64,000 nt of DNA. Source: Acephala macrosclerotiorum (Eukaryota; Ascomycota; Leotiomycetes; Helotiales; Mollisiaceae). The notes beneath the pieces were generated by a model, which saw only the letters and a list, made by a program, of their open reading frames with translations, did no database searches and was not told the DNA's origin. The DNA lies in NCBI GenBank assembly GCA_014904845.1, contig MU119246.1:248001-312000 (forward strand), given 5' to 3'. Shown one piece after another: positions 11,802-22,900 of this stretch; the first letter of the stretch is position 1; every line of letters begins with the position of its first letter. The position numbers and the translations under genes are program-made.

Positions 11802-12414
11802 TTTACCTAAAGGGATATCGATAGTGTAATAAAATATAGAAGCAGACATGGTCAATAACATTCGAACGTAGAGGCAATATAAGTAGAGAGAGCCGGTTAC
11901 GCGAGGAAACACTTGCCGGCACGCAGGCATTTTGTATTATTTTCTGGTACATGGTGGATGACGACCCTTCATTGTACCAACTGCCGAGAAGGTTTGATCT
12001 CTACTCAAATGTTTATCTTAGCTAGAAGAGTCTTCAGGTAGCACTTTCCAAACGAATAACACCGCCCCTAACCCTTTTTTTCTCATTGGTGTTTGCAATG
12101 ATATGTATGATGCATGAGGCGGTGCTAGGAATTGGTTCGCAGGACGTTGCGCTGTGAATTCAAGCTCAAGACATCGTGAAATAAAAGCCCCAGATACAGC
12201 TCGAAGACTACGAGGGTCAAAATTCAGCCTCATCGCACTCAATCAGGAGGTCAAGATCCAAACACACACTCATCACGAACGAAATAGTAAAGGCACTTGC
12301 CAAAACAAGATTACAATCGGGCCAGCTGAACAACAGAATGAAGAGATTCTGGTAGAAGAGGTCGCATTCATAATAGCTTGGTCCGGCCACCACCTTCCAA
12401 AATCCCTAGCGATC
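11802..12414. other. Intergenic between 2EXR genes
   Basis: No gene supported. The minus-strand frame of the preceding remnant stays open upstream to an earlier ATG at 11930, so a longer N-terminus is possible. A 93-codon plus-strand frame at 12154-12435 shows nothing recognisable. Confidence 0.4.
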
Positions 12415-13524
12415 CTAATTCCTAGCTACTTTTGACGCTGTCTCATCGTTATCATTGCATACCGGATCACAAATCATTACTTTCTTTGGTCTCCATGCGT
12501 GATGCAGCCAGCCCTCCAGCATGCCATTCTCCACTTCAGTATAGGGCCGAGGGCGCTCCTTGAATCCCACGACCCGATTTTCATTTAGGCCCCCATGTTT
12601 GAATGAAACGATCATATGATCCAACTGGTCAAAGGCTGGTTCAGTTATCCTCTCGGGGCTGAGTAGGAGGAACGTTGCGAGACGTCTATCGATTGCGAGG
12701 TTCTTGAGTCTGGACTGTAATCTTACAATCTTTGCGTACTCGACTCCGAGAGCCTCCTGCAGGTAGAAATATAGCCCTTTCTTTCGAATGCTGAAGTAAA
12801 ATAAATGAATGTCCAAAAGCAAAGTATCTACCTCCAAATTGATGCGAAAATCGCTGCGCTGTGATTCATTGCCGACCTCGGTGCCATTATTGGAAATATT
12901 TTCGTAAAAGCGCAGGACAGCTTCTCGCGATTCATTAGATGTGTGCAGAAGCGTTGAAGGAGTGCTGGTGGAAGCATTCCATTTCACCACATGGTGGCCT
13001 CGACGGCGGAATTGGATGATCTGTGGAAATAGTGGGAAAGCGCTGCGCCAGATATTGAGACGGAGTTCGATAGGGAGTTGTGAGAACAGCGTGAATTTCG
13101 GCTCGTCGACTGATACATTTCCGATGGTGAGTGTACCAGTACTCGTTGGGGTGTCGTTCGAGGAAGTCATTGCTTTTGGTGGGTCCTGTGGATGTGTGTC
13201 AAGGTTGAAAGGAGCCATATTCATAGCGTCACTTGGGCCGGATATTGCCTCTTGTAGCTCTCGTGGATGCATGGCGAGGTTGACGGGCGCTATCACAGTA
13301 GAGTTAGTCGGGGAGGTGGCTGCTTCTTGTGTTGCTTGCTGATGCGTGGAGTTCAGAAGCTGATGACCCGTGTGGTCAGTCATCGAAAGAGTCATTGTTT
13401 CTCGAGTCTCGAGGTTATCGTAAATGCGCGATGGGTTTGAGGTATGCGATAGAGAAAAGATTGAAGAAGAGGAGGCGAGGTTTTGTACCCCGATGCATTG
13501 GGCGCTAGTCAGAAGCGCGGCCAT
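12415..13524 (-). CDS. Intact 2EXR-domain protein with Ser/Thr/Pro-rich N-terminal extension
   Basis: A single exon of 369 residues starts at the ATG 13522-13524. The 2EXR core begins about residue 141: FTLFSQLPIELRLNIWRSAF, then PLFPQIIQF. The block LLHTSNESREAVLRFYENIS and the hydrophobic-acidic strand RINLEVDTLLLDI follow, matching the domain order of the neighbours. The first 140 residues are low-complexity and include an imperfect tandem repeat (APVNLAMHPRELQEAIS / APFNLDTHPQDPPKAMT). The domain is named for a conserved E..R motif and is greatly expanded in Leotiomycetes. I know of no established function. This is one of only two family members here without a visible break, so it is a candidate for the active copy. 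Confidence 0.82.
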   Translation of the reverse strand: MAALLTSAQCIGVQNLASSSSIFSLSHTSNPSRIYDNLETRETMTLSMTDHTGHQLLNSTHQQATQEAATSPTNSTVIAPVNLAMHPRELQEAISGPSDAMNMAPFNLDTHPQDPPKAMTSSNDTPTSTGTLTIGNVSVDEPKFTLFSQLPIELRLNIWRSAFPLFPQIIQFRRRGHHVVKWNASTSTPSTLLHTSNESREAVLRFYENISNNGTEVGNESQRSDFRINLEVDTLLLDIHLFYFSIRKKGLYFYLQEALGVEYAKIVRLQSRLKNLAIDRRLATFLLLSPERITEPAFDQLDHMIVSFKHGGLNENRVVGFKERPRPYTEVENGMLEGWLHHAWRPKKVMICDPVCNDNDETASKVARN

Positions 13525-14018
13525 GCTCCTCGTGCTGGCGTAGTAGATTGAATGAGGGAAGAGCCTCCTACCGGGACATCAGGTGAATTGAGTTGAGCGC
13601 CTCGTGTGGTGGTAGGCACAACTATGGGTTGAAGGTGACAACAATTGCCGCCGGGTTCAAAAGGGCAGGTTTTTCTACGAAATGATCTACACTTCTCAAC
13701 CCCCAGCACGGAATCAACAAGAGTGATCGACGAGGCACTTGCCAAAGAAAAATCACAAAGTAGTGAAGAAATGAAATTTGTATGTGGGGTGGAATTGAGA
13801 GCCATGCTTTGTATTCATGTTGACGGAAGACATATTTGCCAATATTTTTTGGGTTCTTTCCAAACTAAACTTCCAACATGCACCTCAAGGCTTCTCCCAT
13901 CCGTACTAACAAATTCTCTGGTACCCATTTAAGTTTCTTCCGGGAAGAAAAGGTAATCTATCGCAATCTCGGTATCGACCTCCTGATCCTTGAACACTAC
14001 CATTCCCGCATCTTTACC
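13525..14018. other. Intergenic, uncertain small frame
   Basis: A minus-strand frame of 98 codons (13509-13805) contains a short cysteine-bearing piece but overlaps the 5' end of the intact 2EXR gene and has no recognisable fold. Nothing else is seen. Confidence 0.35.
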
Positions 14019-14615
14019 TCAAAGTGATGTAATAGGTACCTGATCAAGCAATATGACCAATTCGTCTAAGCCGTCCACGCCTTCAGGGGTTTGAAGGCCC
14101 TTCATGGTGAGCGCAGTTGAAAAGTTAAACGCGAGATGCTTGAGCCTTCCCTTGACACCCATATTATAATTTCTACCAAATATCTCTTCAAGGCAGAAGC
14201 TCAATCCCTCACTAGGCAAAGGTCTGAGCGAGCCCTCTGACCTGAGGTAGAGAGTGTCGAGATTTTATATGAAGATCTTGAGTGCGTCTTTTGTCTCTCT
14301 TTGTGGCACTGGACTCGAAGGGCTGCACGTAGAGCGGCAGAAGTTCTTGTCGAGCTTCTTTGTAGACCGCAAGGAGAATTAGTGGAGGATTGAGAACAAC
14401 CGACCAAGGCTTCACCATCGCATGTCTCCCTTGATCGTCGAAATTAAGGGATTCGAGCGTTCGATGATATGCGGAAAGAGGGGAAGAGCTTCGTGCTGGA
14501 TTTCGATGCGGAGTTTAATGGGAAGGCGCGTAAAGGGGTGGAAGGCGGGCTTAGAAGGATTGGTCGAGCTATTGATTTTCGTGGCAACCAAAGCGGAGCT
14601 ATTCGTGGAAGGCAT
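14019..14615 (-). pseudogene. 2EXR-domain remnant with two frame changes and a stop
   Basis: From the first in-frame ATG (14613-14615; the frame is open upstream to about 14795) the sequence reads AFHPFTRLPIKLRIEIQHEA and PLFPHIIERS, a 2EXR core, but stops at 14412-14414. One frame over, NPPLILLAVYKEARQELLPL continues the expected second block. In the third frame NLDTLYLRSEGS, preceded by an in-frame TAA, and LSFCLEEIFGRNYN complete the C-terminal half to 14019. The layout parallels the intact gene at 12415-13524, its likely paralogue. I regard it as dead. Confidence 0.65.
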
Positions 14616-14796
14616 CGCAGTAATCTTGTGGTCATCGACAGCGTCCGCTGAAGTGTCATCCGAGGAAGACACCGTGTTATTCTTGAGGTCGTCATCGACG
14701 TGCGTTGGGATTTCGAGTTGCAAGAAGGAAACAAGCTCGACGAGGAGTGGAGGTTTCGTCAACCAGCTTGCGACGCTAGTCGAAGCGAGCGACTTC

Positions 14797-15084
14797 CTAA
14801 TCTAGAATCACCTCAATGAGGAAAGCATCACCCTCGATTTCATGAGCCTGCATGCTCGATTGAGTTTGGGCTCCGAAGGGGGGTGTGACCACGAGAGATT
14901 CTTTCTTTGCGTCGTATCGTGAGCTCCCCGGGAGGCAGAGACTCAGAGACGTTGTTCGCGCGGCACCAATACTCAATTGGATTCCGGTTTTGGAGCATTC
15001 GCAACCGTCGTACTGAGAGTAGCAAAAGTACGGTGGCCCTGAGAGGCAGGTATTGATGTCACAAAGTCCGTGACAATTTCCGAA
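14797..15084 (-). other. Cysteine-rich open frame, possible exon
   Basis: An open frame without ATG begins after a TGA. It contains NCHGLCDINTCLSGPPYFC, then YSQYDGCECSK, with spacing C-x3-C-x4-C-x6-C-x6-C-x-C. Such cysteine density is unusual for chance sequence in this window and would suit a small secreted protein. I find no start codon or clear splice acceptor, and I do not recognise the family. It lies immediately upstream of the decayed 2EXR copy, in the same orientation. Confidence 0.2.
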
Positions 15085-15392
15085 CAATTCTCATGCATGT
15101 CCTCTCGGATTGTCAAGTAGACAAGGACATTTGCATCAAGTTCAGATTCCGCGCCCGCTCCGCTCCTCTTCGCCGCCCCTCTCTCTACCGCCCCTTCTCA
15201 AATGTCTGCTTAACTCTGCTCAATCATGCCCTCTGAATGTGATAGCGAAACACTTGGCAACTAAAGCAAGCACGTGCTTCAAACGAACACTCATTCAACT
15301 TCTATATGAACAGTCTTCACTGCAACCCCTCGCTCCTCTGACACACCCACTCAAAAAATATTCTACAAACCACTTCCAACCTTTCAAAAGCC

Positions 15393-15424
15393 CCTCGATC
15401 ACTCACCTCGATCACTCACCTCGA
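15393..15424. repeat. Short 13 bp tandem repeat
   Basis: The unit CCTCGATCACTCA occurs about 2.5 times in a row inside pyrimidine-rich intergenic DNA. It is probably a simple slippage repeat. Confidence 0.75.
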
Positions 15425-15496
15425 GAGGAAGACGTCGCTTACACGTGCAAAAGTGACCAGCCACACCGTGGCTCAGCAAAAACAAGCAAGCAATGA

Positions 15497-15670
15497 TGGC
15501 TGTCAAACAAAAGCTGTGCAGAAAAAAACAGCAAGAACAAGGGTCTAGTAAAATGCCTAAACTGCCATGTTTCAAAAAACGCCCTCGCAGCACGCTGCAC
15601 ACCTCACTTCCACAAAGAGGGCACCGAAGTCAAGTGCGCATTCCAGGGTAAAAGCACAAAATATCAATAG
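15497..15670 (+). other. Possible exon with CxxC / C-H pattern
   Basis: The open frame reads KGLVKCLNCHVSKNALAARC, followed by TPHFHKEGTEVKCAFQ. It reaches a possible splice donor (CAG then GTAAAA, offset by one G) or a TAG at 15668-15670. The C-x2-C-x(n)-C-x(n)-H pattern would suit a small zinc-binding module. No start codon lies in frame and no acceptor is convincing, so this is only a candidate fragment of an unrecognised gene. Confidence 0.2.
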
Positions 15671-16286
15671 AACAGAACAGCACTTGCCGCCCACAATCAC
15701 ATGAATCACATGAAATCACTTATTACAAAGAAAACAAAATTATCCACAAATATGTTTGCCATTGGATTCAGGAACCGGGTTTCGAAGTAATATGTGCGCC
15801 GAGTCAAGTCAGTCAAATCCACCTTGGTCGGCATTCGCCATTACCATCGACAACACCTAAACTCCGTTTCAAATTTCCGTTGCAACGAGCCCTCACCACA
15901 TATTCGCCATATCTCATGCTAGTGCAACTGCTTCTTATAACTCAAAGCAAGCAAAGCAAATCAATCCCTTTCCTTGATTTCCGCCAGACACCTAACTTAC
16001 AAGCGCGGCTTCAAATCTCCGGCGCAGCAAATACCATGCCCCCCATTGCAAGAACTGTTTGAATGCTCCGCTCCATATTCCATCTAAAGCCACCAGAATA
16101 GACTGAACAATGTATAGACAATTCTAGCACCGATGAACCATGCAGCGCAACGCAGTCCCCAGGCATGTAAATGCAACCCCGAATGAGCCCCGTGTTTGAA
16201 CAAAAGAAAGAATTTGGGTACTGTTGTGACAATTGGTGTTTTTGTATGTGAGAACTATGTATAGGGCGAGGTAGTTTTTAAAATAA
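15671..16286. other. Intergenic / 3' flank of cyclin gene
   Basis: No gene supported. It should include the 3' untranslated region of the minus-strand cyclin gene. Confidence 0.5.
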
Positions 16287-18424
16287 TTAAAGGATTCCTT
16301 CCCACATGCCTGGCTTGCCGGCGAAACCAAGTGTCGGGTGATAGTTCTGGGGTAGTCCCCGAGTGGCTTCTGTAGCGCAACAGACTCTCTTTCGTCCGAG
16401 CGATGCAGTTGACGTAGAGCGAGGTATCGCAACTTGGGCGTTTGGACTGTTGTCCATGGCTCGTGGAGCACGAGCACGGACGAAATCCTTGGACCAGTTG
16501 CTCTCGCTTGGATGATAGCGACCGCTCAACATCTCTCTAACATTCTCTTGAAGAGAGTTGTCAATCGAGTGTGTTCGGCTACGCTTCGCACCAGCTCTGC
16601 TTGGAGATTCCACCGATCGTGGATGATTGTGGAGTTCCTGCAGGGCACGTGCTGCTTCTTCATCCTTGGAGAAGTAGTCATCTGCTTCTCGTCGTGCCAA
16701 TGGGGTGTCCAATGACAGGTCGAGGAAATCTTTCCCAACAGGTCCAGTGTAGGACTCTGGCGATGAAGTTGGGCCGTTGTCACAGTATCCTTCGGGAACA
16801 GTAGCAAAGATGGTCCTGTTCTGTCTCTCACTGCATAGCTTCGCATACCTGCAGCGCGCTTGAACGTCCAGCTTGGACGAAAGAGGCGCGCACGCGAGTG
16901 ACGAAGCAGACGAGATCGAGGATGAACGAGACGACCGAGACGACCGAGACGAGTTGTCCGATACCATTGACTCTGGCGACGACATCGACGAGACCGAATT
17001 GGCCAAGGACGAGCGGCGTTGAGAGACGTATGACTGAGGTGAAGATGACAAGTGTGGTTGCCACTTCTCGTTGACTTGCGCAGCAGAGATGCTGGAAGCT
17101 TGGGCCATGGCATACCCCATGGAGGATTTGCTGAGCATATAGGACGCGGCACTCACTGCAGGAGTATTGAATCCGGTGCTCTGTGGGGTAAGTCTTGGTG
17201 TAGGTAGCAGACCAAGAGCTGGGGCAGGCTTGCTGGGAGGGTAAGCAGTGGATGGTGATGGTTCCATAACACTGGGCGTATAGTATTTTGGTGTTGGAGT
17301 TGAATCGTTCGAACCGTATCCAAATGTGTTGCGCTCGGCAACCAATGGCGCGAAAGATCGTGGGCAGGTCGCACTGATAGATTTGACATTTGCCTTTGAT
17401 GCAGTCGCTGGTACGATGCCTTCAATGTTATCCAACTCTGGATTAAGTCTAAGAATGATTGATTTCCAATCTGCCGACTGCTCAGCGAGTCCTCGTGAAC
17501 AAGCAGAGCCGGGAGATGGTGGTTGTGTTGGTGTATATTTTAGAACGATGTCGGCCCAGCGTTGAAAAACAGGCTCGGTGATGTGCAATTGCCAGTTGAC
17601 TGCTAAAAGGAACGCCATTTCGTTCTGGTTGATCTCTAAAGTGTTGAGTCCAGAAATCTTGCTCCACGCGCGGGCGGAGTAGTTGCGATCCTGGAGATAC
17701 TTAGAAGCGAGGATAAGAGCTGCAAGGAACATGCGGCGGCCGCACTGAAGAGCACGGATGGAGTGTGCATCGTCAGGCTGTTCCATAGTGAAATCGTGCT
17801 TGGGCACGTGAGGCTTAATCAAGATCAGGTAGTACAAGGCCACTTGCAGGGTCGAGTAGCTTGTCCTTGATCGTCGAAGAGTCTCTTGAATGAATGTACG
17901 TAAAGGAAGAACCCCTTTGTTTCCCATCTCACTTCTGCAAGGGACGGATGACAGGGGCCAAATTGCCTCGACAATCTGGGCTGAAGAATCTGGGGAGGTT
18001 ATTGAGCGGGTGCACTTATTGGAGGATTGCATTATGTCTTACCGACGAGGCTGTCGACAAAGCTGACCTTGCGATCGCATTGGCGGATTAACGAAGGTGG
18101 GCACCCTGACCGGGCTGTGACGCTCGTTCTTCTTGGGTGTTGTCGTTGTTCTTGTGCAACTTCGACATTGATCTTTTGCTTCGGCCAGTATGATGCAGCG
18201 GCGTTGTTTGAAGTCGTAAAGGAGAGTGCTGGCTGACTTGATGTCAAGCAGTATGGTTCGGAAATGTCTGTGTCGGGGGCGGAAGAGTCGTCCGATGATT
18301 GGGAGGAGGCATCGGACCAGATGGATTCTTTCGAGGAGGAGGCAGAGGAAGCTACTGAAAAGCTGTATGGACCATTTCGATAGGAAGTGATGTAAGGCGG
18401 CGAATCATCGTTGCCGCAATTCAT
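16287..18424 (-). CDS. PHO80/PCL-type cyclin, PCL5-like
   Basis: Two exons: 18424-18043 and 17989-16287, joined across a 53 nt GTAAGA..CAG intron whose removal gives DSLVDSSAQIVEAIWPLSSV; 694 residues. The N-terminus is Ser-rich (SVASSASSSKESIWSDASSQ) and ends in the motif LIRQCDRKVSFVDSLV, typical of Pho85-cyclin-like proteins of filamentous ascomycetes. The cyclin box spans roughly residues 158-280 (ALYYLILIK, RRMFLAALILASKYLQDRNY, AWSKISGLN, EMAFLLAVNWQLHITEPVFQ). The long C-terminal half is disordered and Ser/Pro-rich, with a near-tandem RSSRSSRSS tract and many SP/TP sites. By family it should bind a Pho85-type CDK; yeast Pcl5 directs Gcn4 turnover, but assignment to that role here is inference. 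The frame is intact, with housekeeping-like conservation against decayed neighbours. Confidence 0.88.
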
Positions 18425-19543
18425 CTTCGGGGTATTCGAGGGTTATGGAGTTGTGATTCGACAAAACTCCAGTCGCCGTCTGTACAAAGCCAAACCGATA
18501 AACCGTTATAAACTGTGGGACCTTCTGACTGGATACAGGCTCATACAACAGCGAGCGCCGTTGCAGAGCTAGATGATCGAGGGAGGAGGAGGCAAGCTAG
18601 AGTGAAGAGTCCGATGAGGATCCTTCACGAACGATAAAACCGGTTGACGATGTAAGACTGGCGACTGGGGAAGTTTCGACGGGGACGAAGAGCATTGTGA
18701 CCTTTTCGACGGTGGAAATGGTAACTGTTGAGATAAATGGTGGGCTAGTTGTGAGTACTAGCTACCATCGGAGGGGAGGAACGTATGTGGGAAGGAGTAT
18801 TATTCGAAGTATGAGGATCGCAGGAAGGTCGAGTTTTATTATTAACAGGAGACTGAAGGACTGAGTGGAGTGTTTGGTAGCAACAAAGGTGTTCTTTGGG
18901 AGAAGTCGTTGGACGGTAGAGTCACAGAGGGACCGAGTGACTGTGTTCAGTGGCAAGAGCTACCGTAGTCGGAATCGCGACCGCAGACAGCTGGCTTCTG
19001 TGCTGAGCACAACACCAGGCTTCCTCCTGCTGGGTATCAAAGGGATAAGAAAAACAACAAAGGATGCGCGTAAACAAAGAAGTGCGGCGAGGTGGTCGAA
19101 TTTAGGTAGAGGGAGGGAGAGGGGTGTGACTGGATGCTGGAGTCACTGGGGGCGAGGTCAGTGGTCGCTTTGTCGCAGTATTCGGAATGGCGGGTGACAA
19201 GCAGGACAGGTAATGGGTCTGGGTTGTAGGGTTGAGAAAAGTCGAGCTGCAGATGTGTATTGATGTTTGGATGTTTGATCAGAGGGCAGGCGGCGGTGGT
19301 GGATGGGATTTCGAATGAAAGAGCCCTCTATTGCATCTTTGGATCGTACATTTCTGCTTGAGGTAGAAAGACGAGTCGGGGCGGGCACTTCGGTTTTGTT
19401 CAATCTCACCTCCGCAGGCCAGTGCTCGCTAACGCGCGAACTGAGCCAACCCACTACGGTAAACCCAGCCAACCTGCGCTCCCGCTGCGAATCCGCCACA
19501 CCACTGAGTCACTGTGATATTTGCCATCCCCCATTCATCCATA

Positions 19544-19580
19544 CCCATCCCCATCCACATCCCATCCACATCCCATCCCC
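19544..19580. repeat. CATCC-rich short tandem repeat
   Basis: Imperfect repeats of CCATCCACATCC-like units run through about 37 bp. Simple-sequence slippage is the likely origin. Confidence 0.7.
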
Positions 19581-19868
19581 TTCGCCTTCGTTTTCGCACC
19601 ACACCAAAGCAGGGCCGTCGTCGGGACCCAACCCAACACGGCCATCATAGCTTGAGTCGAATCCCAGCCTACCACGGTCTACGCAATGGTAACCTGGGAA
19701 GTAGACATGGTGATCTCCAGCTCAGGAGACGACCCCTCCAAATTTACCCAGCCCTCCAGTGACTCGACATAGGCAGTTTGACGTCCGGCTGCGAATCTGC
19801 TCACTTACTCTCTGGGCCACTTAGGTCTTAGGTGGACGCGAGTCTCAGCCTGCCCGTAAACAGAATGT

Positions 19869-19872
19869 ACAC

Positions 19873-19903
<31 letters not shown>

Positions 19904-19922
19904 TACGCATACACATACACAA
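19869..19922. repeat. Hexanucleotide microsatellite (ACACAT)n
   Basis: About nine head-to-tail copies of a hexamer (ACACAT in one phase) are interrupted once by a T-to-C type change (ACATACGCATAC). It lies in non-coding DNA. Confidence 0.92.
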
Positions 19923-22900
19923 ACGCACAGAAGAGCACAGCCTTGCGCTTCATGGCATCACAGCAAATCTCTCTTCTCCCCTATTTCGACCCAGACGAAA
20001 GTGTGGAGAAGCGACACGAATCTTCGATTCCCCTATCTTTGTGTTTCTATTTTCCATTTACAGCGTATTTTCAGGTCTGCTGCTGTGCAGGAGTCATGCA
20101 CCATTGGCAGCATGGGCCCTCCTCTGTGCTGTGCTACGGCACCTGGATCGAGGAATCGACGAAGACGCAGTGTTCTCAGCCTCCCCGAATTGCGCACTTA
20201 CTGGTCCGCATTTCGTGTCCTCAAACCTTCCCGTTGATGACCAAAGTTTACTTTTAGGGCTTGGACAAGCAACTCGAGATCCTTTTCTTATCGCCACGTT
20301 GCCGCTTCATCATGAATTGGGCTTAGGTAGGGTTGGGTTCATGGCAGTACCCACAAGTTCGCCTTCGGCCTGAAAGTTACTCACGGTTACTCACACGCCT
20401 TGGAAGACAAAACCACCATGCTGATAATGCAACCCACCACGAGGCGCGTAGGCGACGAGGGGTTTAGCAACCGACATCCGTATCATCATGAAACTCAACA
20501 CACCACAAAGCACGTCAGCCCCTCTAAGCCTGGCTGTTCAGGAGAGAGGAGAGTCAGCCTTCTCATGCTCCAAGCACATCAGGAACATCTTTCTACAGTC
20601 ATCAAAACAGAAGACTTGAAATACTCGGGAGGATACATCGGCATGAGGAAAATAATTGAAGGCATCCAAGGTATCAAGATCCTTCCCACGTAATCCGGTG
20701 CATTTCCCCATCGATCGAGGCGCAAGAAGCAAAGAGGGATAATTATCTCTGGATCCCTTTAACATCAAAAATGTTACATCCTTGACACACACAGCCATTC
20801 AGCGTCGTGAGAGGCTTCCCCGCTCTTCGATGAAGACTGGCGATGATTGGCTTCACCAACATCAACATCAGCATCATGCCGGCGCTGGCATCAGCATCTC
20901 ATAGGCCCGTTCCATTCTGCAATGGATCCTTCCTGTCGCCAACCTATCTTTTCGATCAATCCTTTACTCAGCGACAGGATGGGTCTGCAGCATGCCACGC
21001 CGCCGTGTGTTCCTTCCCCTCACAGAGAAATCTGCGTCTGCGTCACAAGCCAGCTTTTCATCACCAAAGAAAACTCTAGAAAATTCCCAGGCGAACATTC
21101 CAGGTCTGGAAAGTTCATGAACCCTTCCAAGATAAAAATCAAGTTCAATCTCCTCCTCGAGACCAATCAAACCACATGGAGAGCAAATAAACACGATGAC
21201 TCAATCCGTAGCCTCGCCTCCCCAATATCTCACCCACTCCAGGCTGCAAGCGTCAGACAAAGGAGTACTGTACCCTTCCGTACAACACTCTAGCTCCCGC
21301 TCACGGAACGCAAAATATACTCTCGTATTACCAAGTCTGTAACAAAAAAGACCCCAACGCATCACGAGCCTCGTACAAGAAAACCTCGTAGTCAAAAGCC
21401 AAGCTGGAACAAGCATTCTTCATCCCGTGACTGTCCTCAAACCTAAATCCCTCGTCGCCGATCCAGAAGGCAGCGACAGCAAGATGGTCGAGCCCAATAC
21501 GACCCTAGCAACCAACGGCATGAGAACGAAAGAAACATCATCGTGAGTCTTGCACACCCCCATGAAGAGATTTTCTAAAAAGTACCGTGACCCAATAATC
21601 TCCATTCAGCCTTCCCGCGATATCGCAATTCCTAACTCCCAATAACCGCGCGCTTTCACTCTGAAACCATCTCACAAATCATCCGTCTCCGGAGTTGAGT
21701 ATCGTGATGTGGCGCTGACTCATAAAACTTCATGATCATTTGGTTTCTGGTCCGCTAACTTCCCGATCCTTCTTCGTGCCATTTGTCCTCGGCCTTTTTC
21801 GGGCTCCAACTTCTCCCACCCAATTCCATTATGTCTCCAAGCCCTAAAAGCAGCAAAGAAATCTGCGAACGCGGAACCAAGTTCGATTTCGCCCCCAGAC
21901 CTCGAGCTCGAAGTAGATCTCGACCCCAAACTTTCACGGGAGGGAGGCAAGGCGAATAGAACAAGGACAAGCAAGGGTGGGCTTGAGAAAGAGCGAGATC
22001 TTGACCAAAGCGGTAAGTTTCTAGAACATCGTTAGGTAGCTTCGATTAGATCGTCATTCGAGACTGCCTTCAGTCCCCACTTGCCCGACTCCGCGATCCT
22101 GCCTCTCTTGAGAAAATGCCTGCGATACTTCGTGCGTATTGTGTGCTTACACTGCAATCCTTCTCTTGAAGTTCATGATGATGGTGTTTATGCCGACTTT
22201 CTCATCCGTCTGATAGGCACGCACGTAAAGGAACAGCTGTTCCTCCGAAAGGATCTGTAGTCCATTTTCATAATACAATGATGCTTATTGGTCACTTAAC
22301 TCATCTTCCCTCAATCCAATCCGATCTAGTCTCATCGTCATGAACAAGACCATCAGAAGCCGAGATCGCACTATATCAGCCACAGTGTGACGGTGCACCC
22401 GGTAATAAAGAAATTGAGTTCGGTGACCGCGTAAGAGGCCAGATGTGCAAGATAGTCTGAGATGTGGCGAAGGGTTGGGGAGGATCTCCGAATACGAATT
22501 GAGCGATGAATTATGCGTGCATAATTTGAGTTGCCGAGATGAGATAGGAGAGGGGAAACAGGGGGATCTGGATCGAGAACTTCTTCGTGATACTCGATGA
22601 CATTCATTCAAAATCTCGAAACAGAAAACAACACAGCACGCGACAAAACAATGCCAAATTGATCTGTTCTGGCCCAAAATCGTACACACGACCGAGGATA
22701 TTCACGATGTCTGACCCTTAGTATGACTTCGTGATCCTCAGTTCTCTTCAGCTCCAATCCTCCAGACCGCCACCTTCCTCATCATCACCTCAGCACCTGT
22801 CAAACATTCTCACACCGTTAAGTCCATCACGTTAACCTTTGTCAGTATCATTGGCGTGATTAATCTCACACATGACTGGTTGCCTCGCCCACCGATCTTG

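Noticed and set aside
13509..13805. 98-codon minus-strand frame upstream of the intact 2EXR gene
   Set aside because: It overlaps the start of that gene in another frame and has no supporting motif.
19303..19650. 115-codon ATG frame with a His/Pro-rich tail
   Set aside because: The tail is translation of CATCC simple repeats and the rest is unrecognisable.
22285..22689. 134-codon minus-strand frame with a hydrophobic start
   Set aside because: It opens at GTG, resembles no family and overlaps random frames on the other strand.
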